A stretch of 64,000 nt of DNA from Fodinibacter sp963811825 (GTDB lineage: Bacteria > Actinomycetota > Actinomycetes > Actinomycetales > Dermatophilaceae): the NCBI GenBank assembly GCA_963811825.1, contig CAWESS010000007.1:62001-126000 (forward strand). Reading direction: 5' to 3'. This document shows, one piece after another, positions 28,870 to 37,647 of this stretch (positions are counted from its first letter, which is position 1; the number at the start of each line of letters is the position of its first letter). The notes below the pieces were generated by a model, which worked only from the letters and a program-made list of their open reading frames with translations, had not been told where the DNA came from and did no database searches. A program made the position numbers and the translations under genes.

Positions 28870-29628
28870 TCACGCCTGACGCTCGCGCGGGGTCTCCTCG
28901 AGCGCGGCCTGCTGCACCATGGTGAGCTCGGCACAGCCGACCGTCGCGAGGTCGAGGAGATGGCCGAGAACCGCGCGGTCGAACGGGTCCCCCTCCGCCG
29001 TGCCCTGCACCTCGACGAAGCGACCGTCCCCGGTCATCACGACGTTCATGTCGGTCTGTGCGGTGGAGTCCTCCGGGTAGTCCAGGTCGAGCACCGGGCG
29101 ACCCTTGACGAGCCCGACGCTCACCGCGGCGATCGACCCGGTGAGTGGCTGCGCCGCTGGGGCGATCAGGCCCTTGGCGCGCGCGTCGGCCACGGCATCC
29201 GCCAAGGCCACCCAGGCGCCGGTGATCGCGGCCGTGCGGGTGCCGCCATCGGCCTGGAGCACGTCGCAGTCCAGGACGATCGTGTTCTCGCCGAGGGCCT
29301 TGGTGTCGATGACCGCCCGCAGGCTGCGGCCGACGAGGCGGCTGATCTCGTGGGTGCGGCCACCGACCTTCCCGCGTCGCGACTCGCGGTCGGATCGCGT
29401 GTTCGTCGACCTGGGCAGCATCTCGTACTCCGCGGTGACCCATCCGGTACCGCGGCCCTTGAGCCAGCGGGGAACGCCCGCCGTGAAGGATGCCGCGCAC
29501 AGGACACGGGTGCGGCCGAACTCGACGAGGACACTGCCTTCCGCGTGGTCCAGCCAGTTGCGCGTGATGCGCACCTCGCGAAGTTGGTCAGGGGCGCGGC
29601 CGTCGTGGCGAACAGACTCGTGGGACAT
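28870..29628 (-). CDS. rph: Ribonuclease PH
   Basis: A 252-residue phosphorolytic 3'-5' exoribonuclease that trims tRNA 3' ends. It shows VRHDGRAPDQLREV, VLCAASFTAGVPRW, GWVTAEYEMLPRSTNTR and GRTHEISRLVGRSLR (phosphate-binding Arg), then LDCDVLQADGGTRTAAITG. Length and order are standard. It is followed immediately by rdgB. Confidence 0.96.
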   Translation of the reverse strand: MSHESVRHDGRAPDQLREVRITRNWLDHAEGSVLVEFGRTRVLCAASFTAGVPRWLKGRGTGWVTAEYEMLPRSTNTRSDRESRRGKVGGRTHEISRLVGRSLRAVIDTKALGENTIVLDCDVLQADGGTRTAAITGAWVALADAVADARAKGLIAPAAQPLTGSIAAVSVGLVKGRPVLDLDYPEDSTAQTDMNVVMTGDGRFVEVQGTAEGDPFDRAVLGHLLDLATVGCAELTMVQQAALEETPRERQA

Positions 29629-29646
29629 GAGCCCAAGGTTATGGGG

Positions 29647-30417
29647 TCACAGCTCGTAGACCGCGTTCGCCCGGGCGAGCTCGACGGTGCCCGGCCAGAT
29701 CCCGGCCGCCTGGGCGCGGCAGACCTCCGGATCGTTCCAGGCCGGGATGTGCGTCAGCATGAGCCGCTTGACCCCGCCGGCCTTCACTGCAGCGGTGGCG
29801 GCTCGCGATCCGGACAGGTGGATGCCGGTGATCGCGTCGTCACGCCCGTCGACGAACGCGGAGTCCATCAGCGCCAGATCGGCGTCGCGAAGCAGGGGTG
29901 TGAGGTTGTCGCAGTCGTCCGTGTCACCGGTGTACGCGAGCACTGCTCCGCCGGCCTCGACGCGATATCCAAACGCCTCGACGGGATGGTTCATCGCATA
30001 GGGCGTCACGGTGAACGGCCCGATGACGAGCGGCTCGGCATCCACGACCACGCGGACGTCGAACTGAGCCTCCATCCCCCCCGCTTCGAGGCCGTGGTAC
30101 ATCAGCTGCAGCCGTTGAGCCGTGCCCGTCGGCCCATGCACCGGGAGCCGCGACGGAAAGGGTCCGGCCGGGCGGTAGCGGCGCCAGACGTAGAGGCCAC
30201 AGAGATCGACACAGTGGTCTGGGTGGAGGTGCGTGAGCACGACGGCATCGAGGTCATCCGGAGACAGGTGTCGCTGCAGCGCACCGAGCGCGCCGCTTCC
30301 GAGGTCGAGAACGATGTTCCAGACCCGCCCCCCGAACTCCTCCTGGATGAGGTACGACGACGAAGGTGACGTGGGACCTGCGAAGGATCCTGAGCAGCCG
30401 AGGACCGTCACCTTCAT
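29647..30417 (-). CDS. MBL-fold metallo-hydrolase (RNase Z-like)
   Basis: A 256-residue metallo-beta-lactamase-fold protein. The metal-binding motif VVLTHLHPDHCVDL near residue 65 has the HxHxDH pattern, with further ligands in AMNHPVEAFGYR, LAYTGDTDDCDNL and LTHIPAWND. The ATG at 30417 overlaps the murI stop (ATGA). Its position between murI and rph is conserved in actinobacteria. A phosphodiesterase activity on RNA or cyclic nucleotides is plausible but unproven. Confidence 0.88.
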   Translation of the reverse strand: MKVTVLGCSGSFAGPTSPSSSYLIQEEFGGRVWNIVLDLGSGALGALQRHLSPDDLDAVVLTHLHPDHCVDLCGLYVWRRYRPAGPFPSRLPVHGPTGTAQRLQLMYHGLEAGGMEAQFDVRVVVDAEPLVIGPFTVTPYAMNHPVEAFGYRVEAGGAVLAYTGDTDDCDNLTPLLRDADLALMDSAFVDGRDDAITGIHLSGSRAATAAVKAGGVKRLMLTHIPAWNDPEVCRAQAAGIWPGTVELARANAVYEL

Positions 30418-31241
30418 GGGATCACCGGTTTCACCGATGGCTGCGCCAGCGTGTAGACCCGCCCGAGCTTCGAACCCACCCCGAGAAAACGCGTGGCCAG
30501 GCGGCGGAACTCCTCCGGGTCACCTGTCGTGGTGAACCCATGGCTCGGCACGGGGAGGTCGTCGCCTCGCAGGAGATCGCCATCAGCCAGCACGTGGTAG
30601 ACGTCCTTCGCGGTCTCCTCCGCCGACGAGACCAGCGTGACGTTGTCTCCCATCACGTAGGCGATCACCGCCGTGAGGAGTGGGTAGTGCGTGCACCCGA
30701 GGACGAGGGTGTCCACGCCACGCTCACGCAGGGGGTCCAGGTACTCGTGCGCGACGTCGACGAGATCCGCGCTCCCGGTGATGCCTCGCTCGACGAACTC
30801 GACGAACCTGGGGCAGGGGGTGCTGGTCACGTCGAGGTGCGGGGCCGCCGCGAAGGCGTCGAGGTAGGCCCCTGACTGGTGGGTCCCGAGCGTGGAGATG
30901 ACGCCGACCCGGCCGTTGCGTGTCGCTGCCGCCGCGCGACGAACCGCGGGGCGGATCACCTCGACCACTGGCACGTCGTAACGCTCCCGGGCGTCGTGCA
31001 GCACCGCGGCACTCGCCGTGTTGCAGGCGATCACCAGGACCTTGACACCGTGGTCGACGAGCCGGTCAAGGCAGCCCAGTGCCAGTTCGCGCGTTTCCGC
31101 GATGGGTCGCGGACCGTACGGCGCATGTGCCGTGTCACCGAAGTAGGCGACCGACTCGTGTGGCAACTGGTCGAGGATCGCACGCATGACGGTGAGGCCG
31201 CCGTACCCGGAGTCGAAGACCCCGATGGGTGAGTCCGTCAC
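30414..31241 (-). CDS. murI: Glutamate racemase
   Basis: A 275-residue cofactor-independent racemase that makes D-glutamate for peptidoglycan. The two catalytic cysteines are in VIACNTASAAVL near residue 75 and LVLGCTHYPLLT near 185; the N-terminal substrate segment is IGVFDSGYGGLTVMRAI. An 81-base gap separates it from the DUF2017 gene upstream. Confidence 0.96.
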   Translation of the reverse strand: MTDSPIGVFDSGYGGLTVMRAILDQLPHESVAYFGDTAHAPYGPRPIAETRELALGCLDRLVDHGVKVLVIACNTASAAVLHDARERYDVPVVEVIRPAVRRAAAATRNGRVGVISTLGTHQSGAYLDAFAAAPHLDVTSTPCPRFVEFVERGITGSADLVDVAHEYLDPLRERGVDTLVLGCTHYPLLTAVIAYVMGDNVTLVSSAEETAKDVYHVLADGDLLRGDDLPVPSHGFTTTGDPEEFRRLATRFLGVGSKLGRVYTLAQPSVKPVIP

Positions 31242-31322
31242 GGGCTTACCGTAGGCCAGTCGCGCGAGATCGGCAGCGGGCGCGGCCGTGATCTGCGTCG
31301 CGTCGAACGCGCACCTCCACCG

Positions 31323-32004
31323 TCACGCTGTGAGCATCGCGGATGCGAGGGTCTCCTGGAGCCAGGTGAGGAAGTCGTACACGGCCAGGGCGTAGGCCAG
31401 CGGGTCGTCCGGGTCGAGGTCGCCGGCCGCGGCCTCCAACGCGTCCAGGTCCGCGTCGGTGCGCAGCCCCATCCGTTCGCCGAGCACGAGCCGGACGTCG
31501 GTCAGGGCGGTGAGGACCGCTCGGGCCTGGCCCTCGTCGAGCACGATCTTGTCCTCGTGGCGCAGGAGGCCAGCCGCCTGCGCCAGGACCGCCGCCTTGC
31601 GCTGCCGCAGCCCGGTCTCGGTGAGCCGGCGGAACTCCGCTGCGGCTTCGTCGTCCTGTCGGTTGGCCGTCGGCAGGAGTCGGTCCAGGGCCGGGTCGCG
31701 ATCGGCCGCGGAGGCCACGAGATCGTCCTGGTCCTCGGCCGCCAGCGTGACCCCCATCCCCAGCCCGGCGACGATCGACGCGAACTCGTCGGTCGCCCCG
31801 GAAGCCACCCACCGACTCCCCCGCCGCATCCGACTCCCCGGCGCCGGCCGCGCCGTCCGAGCCCACCGTCGACAGAGGCGGCGGCTCGAGCAGGTCGTGC
31901 ACCTGTTCCATCAGGCCCGCGACGGTGGCGCGCTCGAGCGGGTCCAGGCGCGCGGCATACGACGCGTTCCTCCCCCGCCCCTTGCGGCGGAACCCGCGGG
32001 CCAT
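31323..32004 (-). pseudogene. DUF2017 protein, frameshifted
   Basis: An actinobacterial protein of about 225 residues that is nearly always encoded next to clpS, with unknown function. The N-terminus is MARGFRRKGRGRNASYAARLD with VAGLMEQVHDLLEPP, and the C-terminal helical half includes LLRHEDKIVLDEGQARAVLTA and YDFLTWLQETLASAML. The frame breaks near 31805 by one extra base. The ATG at 32004 overlaps the clpS stop. The conserved neighbour suggests a role with ClpS/ClpAP proteolysis, which is inference only. Confidence 0.85.
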
Positions 32005-32294
32005 CAGGAGTCCTTCTGGAAGGTCGCCCACAGGCCGTAGCCCTGCAGGGCCTCGGTGTCGGCCTCCATGGCCTCGCGCGTGCCGTTCGCGACGACGGCC
32101 CGACCCTGGGTGTGGACGTCCATCATCAGCTTCTCGGCCTTGGCACGGGAGTAGCCGAAGTGGTTCTGCAACACGTAGGTCACGTAGGACATGAGGTTGA
32201 CCGGGTCGTTCCACACGATCGTGATCCACGGGATGTCGGGCGCGAGGTCCCCGCCGGTGGCGGTGACCTCCTCCTGGACGGGCGCGAGCGACAC
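32004..32294 (-). CDS. clpS: ATP-dependent Clp protease adaptor ClpS
   Basis: A 96-residue N-degron adaptor for ClpAP/ClpCP. The core is WITIVWNDPVNLMSYVTYVL, followed by FGYSRAKAEKLMMDVHTQG, including the NDPVN and HTQG family motifs. I chose the GTG at 32294 (VSLAPVQEEV); an upstream ATG would add about 30 residues of no similarity. It is the first gene of the run ending at rdgB and faces away from nothing: hmgA lies upstream on the same strand 28 bases away. Confidence 0.94.
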   Translation of the reverse strand: MSLAPVQEEVTATGGDLAPDIPWITIVWNDPVNLMSYVTYVLQNHFGYSRAKAEKLMMDVHTQGRAVVANGTREAMEADTEALQGYGLWATFQKDS

Positions 32295-32322
32295 GCGCCA
32301 AGGATAGGTGCCGCTGCGCAGG

Positions 32323-33570
32323 TCAGTCGCGCGGGCGGTTCCAGGACCCGGCGTACACGCCGTCGTCGCACGCCCGACCCGCCTCACCGAGCTCGAGCGG
32401 GCGGAAGGTGTCGACCATGACGGCCAGCTCGTCGAAGAACTCCTTGCCGATCGACGCCTCGGCCGCTCCCGGCTGCGGCCCGTGGGCGTGCCCGCCGGGG
32501 TGCAGCGAGATCGAGCCCTTGGCGATGCCCGAGCCCTTGCGCGCCTCGTAGTCGCCGTCGACGTAGAACATCACCTCGTCGCTGTCGACGTTGGAGTGGT
32601 AGTACGGCACGGGGATGGACAGCGGGTGGTAGTCGACCTTGCGCGGCACGAAGTTGCAGATGACGAAGTTCCAGCCCTCGAACACCTGGTGGGCCGGCGG
32701 GGGCTGGTGGATGCGCCCCGTGATCGGCTCGTAGTCGCTCACGTTGAACACGTAGGGGTAGAGGCAGCCGTCCCAGCCGACGACGTCGAGCGGGTGGAAG
32801 GGCACGACGTGCACGGTGCCGACGATGCCGCCGCTGCTCGCCGGGCCGCCGCCACGGTGCTTGATGTAGACCTCGGTGTGCGCGTCCGGGTCCTCGCCGA
32901 CGTCCTCCGCGAGGAGCGGCCCCTGCGGCAGCCGCAGGTCCCGCTCGCAGTAGGGGCTGTGCTCGAGGAGCTGGCCGTACTTGCTGAGGTAGCGCTTGGG
33001 TGGCGCGATGTGGCTGCTCGCCTCGATGACGATGGTGCGCAGCGGGTCCTTGGCCGAGGGCTTGGGGATCCACCGGTGGGTCGTGGCCCTCGGCAGGATG
33101 ACGTAGTCGCCCTCCCCCACCTCGAACGCGCCGAACACCGTCTCCACCCGGGCCCGGCCGCGCTCGACGTAGACGCACTCGTCACCGATGCCGTTGCGGT
33201 ACCACGGGCTGGGGGCGCCGGCCACGGCGTACGACAGCCGCACGTCACCGTTGCCGAGGAGCAGGCGGCGCCCCGTCACGACGTCGGTGTCCTTGACGAC
33301 CTTCGGGGGAAAGAGGTCGTGGGGCTTCAGGTGCAGCGGCAGCAGCGGGTGGTTGGGCGTCGTCGCGAGGTCACCGACGCTCCACGCGCGGTACTCGGCC
33401 ACCGCGGACGGGATGTTGCGGTGGTAGAGCAGGCTGGAGTCGGAGGAGAACCCCTCCTCACCCATGAGCTCCTCGGAGTAGAGCTCGCCGACCTGCCCGC
33501 GCTTGGCGGGGCGCCGGTGCTGGGTGTGCCGCTTCGGGGGGATGCTGCCCATCGCCTGGTAGTGCGCCAC
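32323..33570 (-). CDS. hmgA: Homogentisate 1,2-dioxygenase
   Basis: An intact 415-residue iron dioxygenase that opens the ring of homogentisate to maleylacetoacetate in tyrosine breakdown. Iron-site and active-site segments are FHPLDVVGWDG, HSNVDSDEVMFYVDGDYE and SLHPGGHAHGPQPG. It is divergent from the unknown gene and fahA (33651 and 34536), with an 80-base intergenic region that must hold both promoters. No maleylacetoacetate isomerase gene is visible in the window. Confidence 0.95.
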   Translation of the reverse strand: MAHYQAMGSIPPKRHTQHRRPAKRGQVGELYSEELMGEEGFSSDSSLLYHRNIPSAVAEYRAWSVGDLATTPNHPLLPLHLKPHDLFPPKVVKDTDVVTGRRLLLGNGDVRLSYAVAGAPSPWYRNGIGDECVYVERGRARVETVFGAFEVGEGDYVILPRATTHRWIPKPSAKDPLRTIVIEASSHIAPPKRYLSKYGQLLEHSPYCERDLRLPQGPLLAEDVGEDPDAHTEVYIKHRGGGPASSGGIVGTVHVVPFHPLDVVGWDGCLYPYVFNVSDYEPITGRIHQPPPAHQVFEGWNFVICNFVPRKVDYHPLSIPVPYYHSNVDSDEVMFYVDGDYEARKGSGIAKGSISLHPGGHAHGPQPGAAEASIGKEFFDELAVMVDTFRPLELGEAGRACDDGVYAGSWNRPRD

Positions 33571-33650
33571 TGCTGCTGTCCACTCCTTCGTGGTCCGGGT
33601 GTTTCCCCGCAGGCTACGCCGGGTCGACGCCGCTCGGTAGCGTGGGGACC

Positions 33651-34532
33651 ATGCCCCCTGCGATCAGCCCTGTCTGGCACGGCCTGGTCGACGACGCCGC
33701 GGTCTTCCCACCCGGCAACGCCACGCTGTCGGATGCCGTGGCGCGCCATCGCGCGCACCGCACCTCGTCGTACGCCGAGTGCGTGGGGCCGCTGCTCGTG
33801 CCGGCCGCCGGTGCCGCAGACCTGGTGTCCGTGCTCGATGCCGAGCCTGACGGTGAGGTGGGCGCGGACGACGCGCGGCCGGCATCCGCGCGTCTCGAGG
33901 TCGTGCTGATCGCCCGCCCGGGGGCTGACCCGGCCCTGCTCACCGCAGGCCGCGACACGCTGCTCGACGACGACCGCGTCCGGGTGGTCGGCGCCGAGCT
34001 CGGGTGGTACGACGGCTGGTCCACCGACCTGGCAGGAGACCTGCCGCTCGCCGTCGAGATCCCCCGGGGGCCCGAGCACGACCGGGCCCTCGCCGAGGTT
34101 CGCACGGCGCACCGCGAAGGGCTCCCGGTCGTCGCCAAGTTCCGCACCGGCCCGACACCGACCTGGGTGTGGCCCGACGAGCGCGAGCTGGCTGGCTTCC
34201 TGCGCGTCGTGGCACCCGAGGTCCCGTTCAAGCTCACCGGGGGCCTGCACCATGCCGTCCGCGGCACCTACGAGGTGGACGGCGTGCCCGAGGAGAACCA
34301 CGGCGTGCTCAACGTCCTGCTCGCCACGTCGGCCGCACTCGAGGGGGCCGGCCCTGACGAGGTCGCGGGCCTGCTCGCTCTTCGTGACGCCGAAGCTCTG
34401 GCAGCCCTCGTCGGCGCGTGGCCGGAGTCGACGGCGACGCGCGTGCGGTCGGCCTTCACGGCCTACGGCTGCTGCACGGTGACCGACCCCATCGACGAAC
34501 TGACCGCCCTGCGACTGCTGACGAAGGACTGA
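33651..34532 (+). CDS. Unknown protein encoded with fumarylacetoacetase
   Basis: A 293-residue soluble protein that I cannot place in a named family. It starts MPPAISPVWHGLVDDAAVFPP and has regular alternating strands and helices: LEVVLIARPGADPALL, VRVVGAELG, LPLAVEIP, LPVVAKFRTGPTPTWVWP, FKLTGGLHHAVR. The spacing of short beta-strands with K and H residues suggests a TIM-barrel-like fold, by inference. It is 3 bases from fahA and so co-translated. Its conserved-looking centre (KFRTG, KLTGGLHH) would be the place to look for an active site. A role in the maleylacetoacetate/fumarylacetoacetate step is possible. Confidence 0.75.
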   Translation: MPPAISPVWHGLVDDAAVFPPGNATLSDAVARHRAHRTSSYAECVGPLLVPAAGAADLVSVLDAEPDGEVGADDARPASARLEVVLIARPGADPALLTAGRDTLLDDDRVRVVGAELGWYDGWSTDLAGDLPLAVEIPRGPEHDRALAEVRTAHREGLPVVAKFRTGPTPTWVWPDERELAGFLRVVAPEVPFKLTGGLHHAVRGTYEVDGVPEENHGVLNVLLATSAALEGAGPDEVAGLLALRDAEALAALVGAWPESTATRVRSAFTAYGCCTVTDPIDELTALRLLTKD

Positions 34533-34535
34533 CCG

Positions 34536-35762
34536 ATGACCTGGCTCGACCTGCCCACCGACCACCCGTACGGCATCCACAACCTGCCCTACGGCGTCTT
34601 CTCGACCGACGGCACCGAGCCGCGGGTGGGCGTGCGGGTGGGCGACCACGTGCTCGACGTCGGTGCGTGTGCCGAGCAGGCGGGCATGGAGTCGGGCACG
34701 GTGTGGCTGGCCGCCAGCCTCAACCCCTTCCTCGCCCAGGGCCGGCTCGCGTGGACCGCTGCCCGCGAGTGGCTCACCGAGCAGCTGACCAACGAGGCCC
34801 ACCGCGACTGCGTCGAGGCCCACCTCGTGCCGGTGGGGGACGTGACGATGCACCTGCCGATCGAGGTCGCCGACTACGTCGACTTCTACGCGAGCGAGCA
34901 CCACGCGACCAACGTCGGGCGGATGTTCCGCCCGGACTCCGAACCCCTCACCCCGAACTGGAAGCACCTGCCCATCGGCTACCACGGCCGCTCCGGCACG
35001 GTCGTGGTCTCCGGTACCGACATCGTGCGTCCGCGCGGCCAGCGGAAGCCGCCCACCGAGCCGGTGCCCGTGTTCGGCCCGTCGGCCCGCCTGGACATCG
35101 AGGCCGAGCTGGGCTTCGTCGTCGGCGGCGCCACGCACCTCGGGGAGCCGGTGGCCCTCGCGGATGCCGGGGAGCACCTCTTCGGTGTCGTGATCCTCAA
35201 CGACTGGTCGGCTCGAGACCTCCAGGCGTGGGAGTACGTGCCGCTCGGGCCGTTCCTCGGCAAGTCGTTCGCGACGTCGATCTCGCCCTGGGTGGTCACG
35301 ATGGACGCCCTTCGTGGCGCGCGCGTGCCGCTGCCCGGGCAGGACCCCGAACCCCTGCCCTACCTGCGGGGTGAGCCGACGGCGGACGGCGCGGGCACGG
35401 CATCCGGGCTCGACATCAGCCTCGAGGTGGTGTGGAACGGCACGGTCGTCGCGCGGCCGCAGTTCCGCGACATGTACTGGTCGCCGGCGCAGATGATCGC
35501 GCACATGACGGTCAACGGGGCGACCCTGCGCAACGGCGACCTGTTCGGCTCGGGCACCATCTCGGGCGCCGAGAAGGACACTCGGGGCAGCTTCCTGGAG
35601 CTGTCGTGGAGCGGCACCGAGCCGGTCACCCTCGACGACGGGTCAGCGCGCACCTTCCTCGAGGACGGCGACACGATCACGTTGCGCGCGGTCGCGCCCG
35701 GGCCGGACGGCAGCGTCATCGGCCTCGGCGAGTGCGTCGGCACGGTGCGTCCGGCCCGCTGA
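34536..35762 (+). CDS. fahA: Fumarylacetoacetase
   Basis: An intact 408-residue hydrolase that splits fumarylacetoacetate into fumarate and acetoacetate, the last step of tyrosine breakdown. Active-site and metal segments are YASEHHATNVGRMFRP, LPIGYHGRSGTV, LDIEAELGFVVGG and the long NDWSARDLQAWEYVPLG with PFLGKSFATS. The short N-terminal SH3-like domain is present. It begins 3 bases after the upstream unknown gene. Confidence 0.95.
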   Translation: MTWLDLPTDHPYGIHNLPYGVFSTDGTEPRVGVRVGDHVLDVGACAEQAGMESGTVWLAASLNPFLAQGRLAWTAAREWLTEQLTNEAHRDCVEAHLVPVGDVTMHLPIEVADYVDFYASEHHATNVGRMFRPDSEPLTPNWKHLPIGYHGRSGTVVVSGTDIVRPRGQRKPPTEPVPVFGPSARLDIEAELGFVVGGATHLGEPVALADAGEHLFGVVILNDWSARDLQAWEYVPLGPFLGKSFATSISPWVVTMDALRGARVPLPGQDPEPLPYLRGEPTADGAGTASGLDISLEVVWNGTVVARPQFRDMYWSPAQMIAHMTVNGATLRNGDLFGSGTISGAEKDTRGSFLELSWSGTEPVTLDDGSARTFLEDGDTITLRAVAPGPDGSVIGLGECVGTVRPAR

Positions 35763-35804
35763 GGTTCGCGACTCGCGTCGCCGCGCCCGCGTCGCCGCGC
35801 CGGG

Positions 35805-36707
35805 TCAGCGCTGCTTGAGGACGACGACGGTGTCGGCGACCTTGTCGTGCAGGGCCTGGCGCTTGGGGTCCCACAGCAGCCACGCGGGGTCGAGGACGCT
35901 GATGAACGAGCCCAGCAGCCCCACCACCGGCAGGAACCCCAGCACCGCCGTGCCCAGACCGATGAGCTGGCGCTTGACCGCATCGAGCAGCGTGAGCTTG
36001 CCCGCCGAGCCGACCCGCCGCACGACGGTGCCCAGCATCATCTTCCCGGGCGTCGCGCCCCGCCAGACGAGGAAGGTGGTCTCGTAGAGCAGCCCCACGA
36101 CCAGGCTGATGATCGTGATCGGCAGGCTCGCCGCGAGCATCTCGCTCACGTAGGCACTCTGGTCGGGCAGGGGCGACCCGGACTCCCCTGCCTCGATGGA
36201 GGCGTTCAGGAAGTCCGACAGGGCCGTGAACATCGGCCCGAGCCACGGGATCGACAGGATGAGGGCGAGGACCGTGGTGATGATGCTGTCGAGGATGCGG
36301 GCCAGCAACCGGCGCCACCACTCCGCGAGCACGGCGCCGTCCGGGAGCACGTCGCGACGCTGGGCGTAGGCCGTGCCGTAGCCCCCGTACGCGGGTCCGC
36401 CACCCGTCCCGTACCCGCCGGCGGGCGGCATCCCAGCGCCCGGCCACTGACCCGGCTGGCCGGGCTGCCCCTGCTGGCCGGACTGGCCGGACTGGCCCTG
36501 TTGCCCGGCGCTCGGGTGCACCCACCCGCCCTGGAGCGACCCACCGCTGCCCTGGGCCTGCGAACCCCGCCCGATGACCGACTCGTCGATCGTCGGCGAC
36601 CGCCGCGGCGTCGTGTGCGAGCTCCAGACCACACCGTCGAAGTAGCGCAGCTGGGATGCGTCGTTCGGATCCTCGTACCAGCCGGGTCCTGCGGGGGTCT
36701 CGCTCAT
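35805..36707 (-). CDS. DUF2510 and RDD domain membrane protein
   Basis: A 300-residue protein with an N-terminal DUF2510 motif (AGPGWYEDPNDASQLRYFDG), a low-complexity Gly/Gln/Pro/Tyr linker of about 70 residues, then an RDD domain with three TM segments (RRLLARILDSIITTVLALIL, ITIISLVVGLLYETTFL, GLGTAVLGFLPVVGLLGSF). The RDD Arg and Asp residues are in the first segment. Function of RDD proteins is uncertain; transport or tethering is usually proposed. It converges with fahA. Confidence 0.87.
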   Translation of the reverse strand: MSETPAGPGWYEDPNDASQLRYFDGVVWSSHTTPRRSPTIDESVIGRGSQAQGSGGSLQGGWVHPSAGQQGQSGQSGQQGQPGQPGQWPGAGMPPAGGYGTGGGPAYGGYGTAYAQRRDVLPDGAVLAEWWRRLLARILDSIITTVLALILSIPWLGPMFTALSDFLNASIEAGESGSPLPDQSAYVSEMLAASLPITIISLVVGLLYETTFLVWRGATPGKMMLGTVVRRVGSAGKLTLLDAVKRQLIGLGTAVLGFLPVVGLLGSFISVLDPAWLLWDPKRQALHDKVADTVVVLKQR

Positions 36708-36802
36708 GGCCTCAGGGTCTCACGCATCCCGGCACCGCCCCGACGCGGGCACCGCGGCCGGCCCTCATTGACGCCGACCGCAACCGGGCGCACCATCAGC
36801 CC

Positions 36803-37006
36803 ATGGCAACCCGACTCGGACAGCACCTCTTCGGTCTCACCGACACGCTGCGCTACGAGCCGGTCACGCGTCGGATCCGGGCCTCGCTCGACGGCCACCC
36901 CGTCCTGGACACCACGGATGCCGTGCTCGTCTGGGAGCCGCGTCGGGTGGTGCCGATGTATGCCGTTCCGCCCGCCGACATCGTCGCGAGCCTGCGTGCC
37001 GTGTGA
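36803..37006 (+). CDS. DUF427 N-terminal part (split gene)
   Basis: A 67-residue frame beginning MATRLGQHLFGLTDTLRYEP and VPMYAVPPADIVASL, which is the usual N-terminal segment of actinobacterial DUF427 proteins. It ends at a TGA that overlaps the GTG of the next frame by the GTGA pattern. In relatives known to me the two parts are generally one protein, so this is either a frameshift (loss of one base) or a genuine coupled split. Confidence 0.6.
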   Translation: MATRLGQHLFGLTDTLRYEPVTRRIRASLDGHPVLDTTDAVLVWEPRRVVPMYAVPPADIVASLRAV

Positions 37007-37647
37007 CACCGGCCGAGACGCCTGCCCACCTCCCGCCGGTCCTCGGACCGGTCAACTTCGCCTGGCACCACACCCCGGGTCAGGACCACGACGTCGTCGT
37101 GGGCGACCGCACGCTGCGCCACGCGGCGTTCGCGCCGGCCGACCCTGACCTCGGTGGACGGGTCATCGTGGAGTGGAAGCCGTTCGCCTGGGTCGAGGAG
37201 GCCCAGCCGGTCACCGGCCACCCGCACGACCCGTTCAAGCGCATCGACCTGCTGCGCAGCGACCGCCACGTGGTGGTGGCTCTGGGCGGGACGGTGCTCG
37301 CCGACACCCGCCGCGCGATCGCCCTGCACGAGACCCACATCCCGGTGCGCTGGTACGTCCCGCACGACGACGTGGCCACCGACCTGCTGGTGGGCAGCCC
37401 GTCGACGACGACGTGTGCCTACAAGGGGCACGCGATCTACGTCTCGTTGGCTCCGGATGCCGTTCCGGGCGTCGGCGCCGAGGGCGAGGACATCGGCTGG
37501 ACCTACACCCACCCGCTCGACGAGGTCGCCGCGATCAAGGGCATGATCTGCTTCTACTCCGAGCGCACGGACCTCGAGGTCGACGGTGTCCCGGTGCCGC
37601 GACCGGTCACGCCGTGGTCCTCCCCTCGCGACCAGGAGCGCTTCTAG
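37003..37647 (+). CDS. DUF427 domain protein
   Basis: A 214-residue frame with the DUF427 domain repeated as in the two-domain members: DRTLRHAAFAPADPDL, GRVIVEWKPFAWVEE, and then VVALGGTVLADTRRAIAL with VRWYVPHDDVATDLL, TCAYKGHAIYVSL and IAAIKG-like VAAIKGMICFYSERTDLEV. The function is unknown; it is a cytoplasmic all-beta domain. It overlaps the 67-residue upstream frame by 4 bases and the convergent hydrolase gene by 41 bases. Confidence 0.85.
   Translation: MTPAETPAHLPPVLGPVNFAWHHTPGQDHDVVVGDRTLRHAAFAPADPDLGGRVIVEWKPFAWVEEAQPVTGHPHDPFKRIDLLRSDRHVVVALGGTVLADTRRAIALHETHIPVRWYVPHDDVATDLLVGSPSTTTCAYKGHAIYVSLAPDAVPGVGAEGEDIGWTYTHPLDEVAAIKGMICFYSERTDLEVDGVPVPRPVTPWSSPRDQERF

Noticed and set aside
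31246..31322. Continuation of the long minus-strand frame past DUF2017
   Set aside because: It is the out-of-frame remainder after the DUF2017 frameshift; the true DUF2017 stop is at 31323.
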